From Gigaspora margarita (taxonomy: Eukaryota > Glomeromycota > Glomeromycetes > Diversisporales > Gigasporaceae), in NCBI GenBank assembly GCA_009809945.1, contig WTPW01000424.1:105494-169493 (forward strand): DNA of 64,000 nt. Direction: 5' to 3'. Positions 56,950 through 64,000 of the stretch are shown piece by piece; the stretch's first letter is position 1; every line of letters begins with the position of its first letter. Both the position numbers and the translations under genes were made by a program. Below the pieces are notes generated by a model that worked only from the letters and a program-made list of their open reading frames with translations, had not been told where the DNA came from and did no database searches.

Positions 56950-57891
56950 ATTCAACAAACGTAAAAATTAAAAATTAAATAAAAAAAACTTTAATTTTAA
57001 TAAAAATTTTAAAGTATGCATATTTTGATCTTCCAAACAAGTTTACTTAATTGATAATTATCAATTAGCATAGTAAAATTTAGACTTTACTATAATAGCA
57101 ACTATATGTGATTGACCAAAAATTGATTTTATTTCAATATTATTAGCTATTTATCTGTTATACTCAGTGCTCCTAGGTCCAGTCCGGGTCCAGTCCGGGA
57201 TCAGACCAGACTCAGACTCTAAATTTTACTAATTTCAGACTTCAGACCAGACTCAGACTCAACTATGAGTCCGGTCCGGGTCTGGTCCGAATTCTGCAGA
57301 CTGGTCTGAGTCCGAATATATTTATATGTATTTTTTGGTGCTGAACAAGTTTACTTAGTGCATTTTGTTAGAATTAATTAATAATTATTTGCGAATTATA
57401 GGATTTTATAAAATTTTATTAATAAAATTCTATAAAATCTTATGATTCATAAAATTTTACTAATTTATTCTAACAAAATGCACTAAGTAAACTTGTTCAG
57501 CNCCAAAAAATACATATAAATATATTCNGACTCAGACCAGTNTNCAGANTTCGGACCAGNCCCGGACNGNACTCATNGTTGAGTCTGAGTCTGGTCTGAA
57601 GTCTGAAATTAGTAAAATTTAGAGTCTGAGTCTGGTCTGATCCCGGACTGGACCCGGACTGGACCTAGGAGCACTGAGTATAACAGATAAATAGCTAATA
57701 ATATTGAAATAAAATCAATTTTTGGTCAATCACATATAGTTGCTATTATAGTAAAGTCTAAATTTTACTATGCTAATTGATAATTATCAATTAAGTAAAC
57801 TTGTTTGGAAGATCAAAATATGCATACTTTAAAATTTTTATTAAAATTAAAGTTTTTTTTATTTAATTTTTAATTTTTACGTTTGTTGAAT
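56950..57891. repeat. Large palindrome beside the gap, arms about 470 bp
   Basis: 56950-57420 is the near-exact reverse complement of 57421-57891, including the last 250 bp of the hAT-like element and about 215 bp of its flank. The centre is TTTTATTAATAAAATT. The right arm has nine Ns between 57502 and 57577 and the left arm has none. Because flanking DNA outside the TSD is also inverted, an inverted duplication or misjoin after insertion is implied. Confidence 0.85.
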
Positions 57892-58070
57892 AAAAATTTT
57901 AATTTTTTCATCAAATATAAAAATCAAAAGTCAAATAATAAAAAATTCTTAATACTGATAGAAATTTTAAAATAAGTATATTTTGATTACCTAAATAAGT
58001 TTACTTAAATGACTATAATCAATTCATATAATAAAATTTGAACTTTACTATATAGCGACTATTGTTGATC
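57780..58070. repeat. Hairpin repeat, family shared with 22845-23195
   Basis: Arms AAGTAAACTTGTTTGGAAG and CCTAAATAAGTTTACTTAAAT, AAAATTTGAACTTTACTAT end. Same layout as the hairpin inside the hAT-like element at 22668. Confidence 0.6.
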
Positions 58071-58260
58071 ATGAAATCAAAGATGGTTTTGAGTTTTTTT
58101 AAATATTATAAAAGATAAATTTTGATTGGTCAATAGTCTTATCACTAGAAAGAAGAGGGGTATGATCTATATAAACACTAATTATGTGATTTACTATATT
58201 TCTTTTAGTAAAATATAAAAATAAATAAGCAATAACAAACTATATCATTACTAATATTTG

Positions 58261-59003
58261 TTTTTTTTTTATGTTTAAACAGCGGCTTTGCTTGCCGTCG
58301 TGCCACTTTATTAATTGAAATGGTGCCCATATACAGGGACAACCTATATATATAAATGAGAGTACAACTAGCCACACATATACTTTTGGTGCCTAATTTA
58401 AGTAGTCCGCCCAAAGGTTCTACACTAGTTGCTATATCTGCAACCCGATATAGGTGTTGCCTATTCAAAACCCTCTGATCTATGCGAGCCTCTATTTTGG
58501 TTTTTTATCATGAGTAACAAATAGCCTTAGGGCTACTTTACCTCGCAAGCAAACTGCACCAGTTGGCGATCACGTCCCATTTCATAATAGCCCTGGATTT
58601 TTAGTAACTGACACATCTGCATTATACCGACACTTGTAGTTCAGTGCTACTTCAAACTGCTAAGTACCTCCTTTTGCCCTTATAAGGTTTGTTCTGATCC
58701 TGGCACCAACCTTATTTATAGTAGTACCATCAGAGATCATCAATCTACCTCCTTACTCAGAACTTCTCAAATGGGTTTTCATTTTTCTAGTTCCTTGAAT
58801 TTTTGATATAACGACACTATTGTGCCTGTGAGCTCCCATTCAAGATCGTAGAACCAAGGTTACAGGTTTTTTCACCCAACCGACATGAGCCACAATTACC
58901 ATAACACAGGTTTAGTTTTCATTATCATCGTTAGTGGGATTTGAACCTTCGACCTACCATCTGGGGGGTAACAACCTGACCACTTCTCTAGATTGCCACA
59001 CCC
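58261..59003 (-). mobile_element. SINE family B, full copy with tRNA-like head
   Basis: Poly(T) 58261-58270 is the tail. TSD ATTACTAATATTTG / ATTACCAATATTTG (13 of 14) at 58247-58260 and 59004-59017. The minus-strand 5' end reads GGGTGTGGCAATCTAGAGAAG then TGGTCAGG (A-box region), then GGTTCAAATCCCACT (B box, complement at 58934-58948). The body holds the family-B words (GAGAGTACAACTAGCCACAC on the plus strand, CTGCAACCC). This is the only one of three B copies with a head. Confidence 0.85.
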
Positions 59004-59389
59004 ATTACCAATATTTGTATAGAAATTACTTTTGATTTTTATTAGTTATTGAATAGTAATTGATTTAAATTCTTCTAGCAATAACTATCAATTAAGATAG
59101 TAATCAGTAATAATTAATAGATATCAGATTAAAAATCACAATTAGTATTGTTTAATAATAAATAATAATTCTAATTAATTTTTTCTAATTGTACCAATAT
59201 TAATACTATTATACTATATACTTATTAATCATATTTAGAAATTAATATTAATATCAAATATTACTTTTTATAATACAAACAAATGCAATTTGAATTTTAT
59301 TAATTAAAAAAAATACATATTGCTAAATTACATACAATGAATATAACCATTTAAACTAAATTAATTAGTATAATTATCAACCCTAAACA

Positions 59390-60005
59390 AATTATCCATT
59401 TTTTCTGTAAAAGATCCTGAGAAGGAGTTCTAAATACTCTAGATTCCCTAGATTGTGATTCGAGAGTATTTTGCAATAAATTAGAGAGATGCTAAACCTC
59501 TGATTTATTATTCATAATTGTTTCAAATAAATTATATAACAGATTACTGTTATTAAAATTATTTTATATTTATTAAAACATTAGTATTGTTTAAAATATC
59601 ATACAATAAAAGAAATAAAAAAAATGGCAAATATATATAAGATATTTTTTAATATGATGTTTTATATTTGTCTTATTGTATATAATACTCTTGAACTTTG
59701 AATTTAAAAATATGTTATATATTGCTAGTACAAAGGCACAGTATTCACTTGTTAGGTTAGGAACTGTAGTTTTCAAAAATGCAGCTTTTGCTATTGCAGA
59801 GATTCAGAATATATTTTTACTATTTGTTTCAAAAAATAAGCAATAACATTTATCTATTTTTAGTTTTTTCATTTTACAATTATAGAGGCCTTGGTATTAC
59901 TTTTTAAGAAAGCAACTGTTTTGAGCCAAAAATTTTTCATATTGCTAACCTAATGAATGCTCTGCAATGCTGCATCTTGATTATTCTTTATTTTTTGGAG
60001 GAGCT
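59390..60005 (-). pseudogene. Coding remnants of an unidentified gene
   Basis: Minus-strand protein-like pieces: NNQDAALQSIH, NMKNFWLKTVAFLKSNTKAS, AAFLKTTVPNLTSEYCAFV then LAIYNIFLNSKFKSIIYN, and lower down HLSNLLQNTLESQSRESRV with RTPSQDLLQKKW. Stops separate them and an intron may lie at about 59500-59590. Composition differs from the surrounding AT-rich filler. The family is not recognised; a transposon gene tail is as likely as a host gene. Confidence 0.3.
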
Positions 60006-60110
60006 ATTATTACAAATTTATTAAGTTAAAATGATTAAAATAGTAATTAATAATATTATAATAAAAAGATGACAATGATATTAATTGTTATTGTTAGTAA
60101 TTAATAAATA

Positions 60111-60530
60111 CTGTATTTCGCGTAATAATGCTTATGAGCATTATTTAAAAAATTGTGACCCCTAAAAATTTTATATATAACCTCAAAATAACGCTCATGC
60201 GCGTCCCCTAATAACACGCACACCCCTATAAAATAATCATCTAAAATTCTATTCTGATTTACTGGTAGGTTTCATCTATATATAATGATAATACTACTAT
60301 ACAAATGATTTAGATAATTTTGATATCTCTAGAATTACTCTACTCTGCCATACTTCACTTAAAGTGAAAGTTCTTAATTGCAAAATATAGCTAGCATACA
60401 CTTTATTTAGAAAACCAGAATTTGTAAAAAAATTACTTATTGTCTCAAAATAACGCACATGTATGTACTCTAAATAATGCACATATACTCAAAATAATGC
60501 ACAGATGGGTATTATTACGCAAAAATATGG
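60111..60530. mobile_element. Mariner-like element with GCGTAATAATGC ends
   Basis: CTGTATTTCGCGTAATAATGC on the left, inverted ATTATTACGCAAAAATATGG on the right, TA on both sides. Subterminal ATAATGCACAT/ATGAGCATTATT words. No transposase. Confidence 0.7.
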
Positions 60531-60611
60531 TAACAAGATTAAAAAAATATTATTGATTAATAACATATTGTACTATACTATTCACTATGAAAACAGTTCG
60601 TAAACTGATTA

Positions 60612-62526
60612 GGGAGCTTCCAGAAATCAGCTGATTTCTGGGTGGGTGGGTGGGTCAGCTGAAGTATCAGGTGTAATTCCGGCCAAAATTTCATAATTCC
60701 GGCCAAAGTTGCAAAATTATTTTTGACCAAAATTATAGATTTATTAATAATATTTGATAATTAATAACTTTTGAACTACTAGACCAATTTTGATGATTCA
60801 ACTACCAAAATGATCCTCTCAATGAGAGGGTTCTAGTGAGCCCAAAATCGTTAAAATCCAATCACAGGATCCTGTGATCGGAATAGATTTGTGTTAACTA
60901 TAAAGTTTTATAATTTATTAAATAATTATAACCTATTTATAGCAACACAAATTTATTTCGATCTTAGGATCCTGTAATTGGATTTTAACGATTTTGGGCT
61001 TGTTAGAATCCTCTCATTGAGAGGATCATTTTGGTAGTAAAATTACGAAATTGGCCCAGTAGATTAGAAGTTATTAACAATTAAAAATTAATATTTAATT
61101 GTTAATAACTTCAGATCTACTAGGCCAATTTCANTTTCGGGGGGGGGGGGGGGGTCAGCTGAAGTATCAGGTGTAATTCCGGCCAAAATTTCATAATTCC
61201 GGCCAAAGTTGCAAAATTATTTTTGACCAAAATTATAGATTTATTAATAATATTTGATAATTAATAACTTTTGAACTACTAGACCAATTTTGATGATTCA
61301 ACTACCAAAATGATCCTCTCAATGAGAGGGTTCTAGTGAGCCCAAAATCGTTAAAATCCAATCACAGGATCCTGTGATCAAAATAAATTTGTGTTGCTAT
61401 AAATGGGTTATAATTATTTAATAAATTATATAACTTTTATAGCAACACAAATCTATTCTGATCACAGGATCCTGTGATTGGATTTTAACGATTTTGGGCT
61501 TTTTAGAATCCTCTCATTGTGAGGATCATTTTGGTAGTAAAATCATCAAAATTGGCCCAGTAGATCAGAAGTTATTAACAATTAAATATTAATTTTTAAT
61601 TGTTAATAACTTCTGATCTACTGGGCCAATTTCAGTGATTTTACTACCAAAATAATCCTCTCAATAAGAGGATTCTAACAAGCCCAAAATCGTTAAAATT
61701 CTATTACAGGATCCTGTGATCGAAATAAATTTGTGTTGCTATAAATAGTGACTTGAACCGGGTAACAAAATCATCAATCGGTTAACCGACCCGACATAAC
61801 CGAGCATAATCGGTTAACTGAGATTATTTCAGTTGACCCGGGTCAACTGAATTATCCAAATTAACTGGCTCAACCGAGTAGTGATTTGAACCAAGAAAAA
61901 TTCGTTAATCAGTTAACCGAACCGAAATATTTAATGTCAACCGATTGCAACCGATTAAGATTTCTTCACGTTTTACTTTCAGGAATTATCGGACCTTTAC
62001 TCGATTTTTATGTTCATTCATTTTCTTTTCGGATCTTTTCAGAACCTTTGCTCATTCCTGATACTATATCATTTACATTTTGTCAACCAATTATCGATTC
62101 TCAACCAGTTGTACAGGTCAACCGATTAGGCATTTGTTCAACCGGTTACCTGAAATTTATTCGGTTCGGGTCAGTTAACTGACTATAACCCAACCAGTTC
62201 AAATCACTAGCTATAAATGGGTTATAATTATTTAATAAATTATAGAACTTTATAGTAACACAAATCTATTCCGATCACAGGATCCTGTGATTGGATTTTA
62301 ACGATTTTGGGCTCACTAGAACCCTCTCATAGAGAGGATCATTTTGGTAGTTGAATCATCAAAATTGGTCCAGTAGTTCAAAAGTCATTTATTATTAAAT
62401 ATTATATTTAACTTTTTAATAATCATAAAATCTGATTGGCTAATTGGGGTATCAGGTGTGGGTGGGTGGGGTAGGGGTGAGGTGGGCTCATAGTAAAAAA
62501 AAATCAGCTGATTTCTGGAAGCTCTC
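60612..62526. mobile_element. Harbinger-like element, TSD TTA, with internal inverted modules
   Basis: GGGAGCTTCCAGAAATCAGC on the left and the inverted GCTGATTTCTGGAAGCTCTC on the right; TTA at 60609-60611 and 62527-62529. It contains four or more copies of a CTACCAAAATGATCCTCTCA / GAGAGGATCATTTTGGTAG module in both directions. The block starting GTCAGCTGAAGTATCAGG is present twice (60654 and 61155), joined by an N and a G-run at 61135-61154, probably an assembly join. A hAT-like element sits at 61746-62209. Confidence 0.82.
61746..62209. mobile_element. hAT-like MITE with GGTTAACCG codewords
   Basis: TAGTGACTTGAACCGGGT on the left, CCAGTTCAAATCACTA on the right; perfect TSD GCTATAAA (61738-61745, 62210-62217). 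CGGTTAACCGA and CCGATTAAG words throughout. A second TAGTGATTTGAACC start at 61880 suggests an internal duplication or self-insertion. The open frame 61886-62182 encodes codeword-driven peptide and is not called as a gene. Confidence 0.86.
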
Positions 62527-62648
62527 TTAGAACTCATATTTGTATAAAATCAGAAAGTTTTTTCTCAAGATAGCTTTTTATCACCTTCTTTAGAACACTC
62601 TGGTTTGAGTAAACATAGTATGGAAATAAATGTTTTACAATGCCATTA

Positions 62649-62836
62649 TAGAGTTAATACCTCTATCCGGATATATTTTTTATATCCGGATTAATCCAGT
62701 TTTATCATAGTATATATCTGGATATAAATCTAAATCCGGATTTATTTATATCCGGATAAAAAACACTATGTCACGTTATATCACATGACATAGTATATAT
62801 CCGGATATATTAATCCGGATAGAGGTGTTAACTCTA
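62649..62836. mobile_element. hAT-like MITE with TATCCGGATA codewords, 188 bp
   Basis: TAGAGTTAATACCTCTATCC on the left, GGATAGAGGTGTTAACTCTA on the right; perfect TSD TGCCATTA (62641-62648, 62837-62844). TCCGGATATA repeats at both sides and a CACTATGTCACGTTATATC loop. The same codeword occurs at 48737-48750. Confidence 0.88.
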
Positions 62837-62844
62837 TGCCATTA

Positions 62845-63239
62845 TATATTCCTTTTAAAATAAAAAAAAAACAAAAACAAATATTTATTATAAATATATT
62901 TGATATAAAAAAAAATTTTCAAAAAGAAATTCACTTATATCCTTTATCTGATAGGAGAGTTCATTCTCTTACTCATTTTGCTTTTTCTTTAGTTCAGTTT
63001 TTATTTTTCAAATATCTTTAGTAAGTTATTTGATTAATAGGTACAGCTGCTAATTTTGGATATTGAGTCTTTCAAACTCTTGATAGTAGTAGTGGTAGTG
63101 ACAGTCATATTATTTTTTTTTGTTTTATATAAAAAAAAAAAGTTACTTATTAATAAAAAAAAAAAAAAAAAGGGTTCATTCAAAAAAAAAAACAAAAAAA
63201 AAACAAAAAAGGCTTATATATTGTATATTGAAATTACTG
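62845..63239. other. AT-rich stretch with A runs, nothing recognised
   Basis: Long A runs at 63129-63215. Short open frames in it are lysine-rich by-products of those runs. Confidence 0.5.
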
Positions 63240-63690
63240 TCATGATTACATAGTGTATTTTGATTAGAGGAATAATTTCCATTATTATCTAGTGATGAAT
63301 AATGAGACTAGAATTCATAACAAGAAGGTAAAAGTGCTTAAGAAAGTTGATGAGATTGTTGATAAGATTGTCGATGAGAGGATTGGCAAAAGTATTGTTA
63401 AGATGTTTGTTGTTGATAACTTCTTCTACTCATTTTGAAGAAAATGCTTTGTATATTTAAAATACTTTCTAATGAATCATAATCATTACAATAAGTATAA
63501 AGTTGTTTTTGAAAGTTAGTATTATTAGATGTTTGTTGAGAATAAGCAAAATTATATGATATATTAGAAACTGATTGAGAACAAATAGTATAAGATAATT
63601 GAAAACAAAAAGTATAAAGTGTTTGTTGAAGATTAAAAGCATTATAAAAAACTGATTGAGAATAAACATTTTGAGATAGTTGTTTAAAGT
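63240..63690 (-). pseudogene. N/Q/S-rich coding remnant
   Basis: Minus strand, one frame: FKQLSQNVYSQSVFYNAFN, SVSNISYNFAYSQQTSNNTN, CNDYDSLESILNIQSIF, then MSRRSYQQQTS and, after a stop, SHRQSYQQSHQLS. Low complexity, glutamine- and asparagine-rich, broken by stops. The 63469-63669 frame is its out-of-frame shadow. No family was assigned; a repeat-driven artefact is possible. Confidence 0.28.
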
Positions 63691-63751
63691 TGCAGTATTA
63701 TATAGTATATTAGAAACTGATTAAGAATGAATAGTTTGAGGTTGTTCATTA

Positions 63752-64000
63752 GGGGGCTTCTAAAAATTACATAATTTTTTGGTGAGTGGATAGTAATGTT
63801 TTGCACGGATCAGATCGGACAGATATTTTTAGAGATTCGGATCTGATCCAAAAACTGGATTGAATCCAAGTCAAGATTCAGATTTGAATAAAAAAGATCC
63901 AAATCCGAATCTGATAATAGGTAATGCTTTTTTTATTAAAATATATATAATCGCTTTTAATTATTATGATATTTTTATATTTTTTTTAAGGGTGTTATTT
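63752..64000. mobile_element. Harbinger-like element, left end only
   Basis: TTA then GGGGGCTTCTAAAAATTACAT, the same end as the element at 42909. It runs off the window and is interrupted by the hAT-like element at 63791. Confidence 0.65.
63791..64000. mobile_element. hAT-like element, left end only (family of 40174-41656)
   Basis: TAGTAATGTTTTGCACGGATC then CAGATCGGACAGATATTTTTA, matching the left 100 bp of the element at 40174 including AAAAACTGGATYGRATCCA. The right end and TSD lie outside the window. Confidence 0.68.

Larger units (their letters stand above)
53364..57676. mobile_element. hAT-like element with TCAGACC codewords, split by insertion, gap and palindrome
   Basis: TAGTGCTCCTACAGACCGG at 53364; the far end GGACCTAGGAGCACTG at 57676. 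TSD AGTATAAC at 53356-53363 and 57677-57684, perfect. Subterminal 160 bp repeat AGACTCAGACC/GGTCTGAGTCT. It is interrupted at 53550-56049 by another hAT-like element, then by the gap and by sequence that is an inverted copy of its own right end and right flank (56950-57420). Confidence 0.65.

Noticed and set aside
56015-56978. ORFs of about 300 codons across the second gap
   Set aside because: They consist almost entirely of N.
57175-57676. Simple 502-bp symmetrical hAT-like MITE
   Set aside because: Its flanks are inverted rather than direct repeats, so this is better read as the right end of a larger element plus an inverted duplication.
61886-62182. 98-codon ORF as a gene
   Set aside because: It lies entirely inside a 464-bp MITE and mirrors the GGTTAACCG codeword.

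Overview
This window reads as transposon-dominated intergenic DNA from an AT-rich eukaryotic genome, most likely a fungus. A Glomeromycotina (arbuscular mycorrhizal) fungus such as Rhizophagus or a relative is my best guess. The grounds are extreme AT richness, an intron-bearing transposase-like gene with short GT..AG introns, a degenerate Sel1-like-repeat gene (a family I recall as expanded in these fungi), Ty3-like Gag/protease remnants, a LINE with endonuclease, reverse transcriptase and RNase H, and tRNA-headed SINEs. This was inferred by reading; no search was run. I see no intact host gene, no rRNA, no free-standing tRNA gene and no CRISPR. Two assembly gaps (34624-34813, 56087-56949) and scattered Ns show a draft scaffold.

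Layout. 1-535: 5' end of a LINE running off the left edge (minus strand), with an open reading frame. 536-2742: a 29-bp minisatellite split by two transposon insertions. 3104-7000: a SINE, a 2.9-kb terminal-inverted-repeat (TIR) element filled with satellites, and a mariner-like MITE (miniature inverted-repeat element). 7459-22296: two adjacent copies of a dispersed repeat (here R). Copy 1 carries a SINE; a nearly complete LINE (8797-18758, 15-bp target-site duplication, TSD) sits between the copies; copy 2 carries two mariner-like elements. 22459-31405: a foldback array that received a hAT-like element and a 6.5-kb TTAA-flanked element carrying a broken, intron-containing transposase-like gene. 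31418-32214: third R copy. About 32440-45735: a decayed Ty3-like LTR element (minus strand) with Gag and a mutated protease but no recognisable RT or integrase, broken by at least seven insertions. 45736-48211: low-complexity repeats. 48212-51155: a hAT-like element carrying Sel1-like coding remnants. 51252-58070: further hAT-, Harbinger- and Mutator-like elements, a gap and a large palindrome that is probably an assembly fault. 58261-64000: a full SINE with tRNA head, mariner-, Harbinger- and hAT-like elements, and two faint coding remnants.

The nesting gives relative ages. Target-site duplications could be read directly: 8 bp with TAG..CTA-type ends (hAT-like, 13 delimited elements), 3 bp TTA/TAA (Harbinger-like, 7), TTAA (3), TA (mariner-like, 6), 9 bp (Mutator-like, 2), and 12-16 bp for LINE and SINEs.

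The most interesting signals are: (1) a motif of roughly 55-60 bp with fixed internal spacing (GAGACG, 24 nt ending in ATCATCC, then a CGGNCCAGTRGAT-like core) inside elements with different TSD classes; (2) the TTAA-flanked element with its transposase-like gene and an adjacent element sharing its terminus; (3) the Sel1-like gene fragment carried by a hAT-like element; (4) many hAT-like families with common ends but a different subterminal codeword in each.
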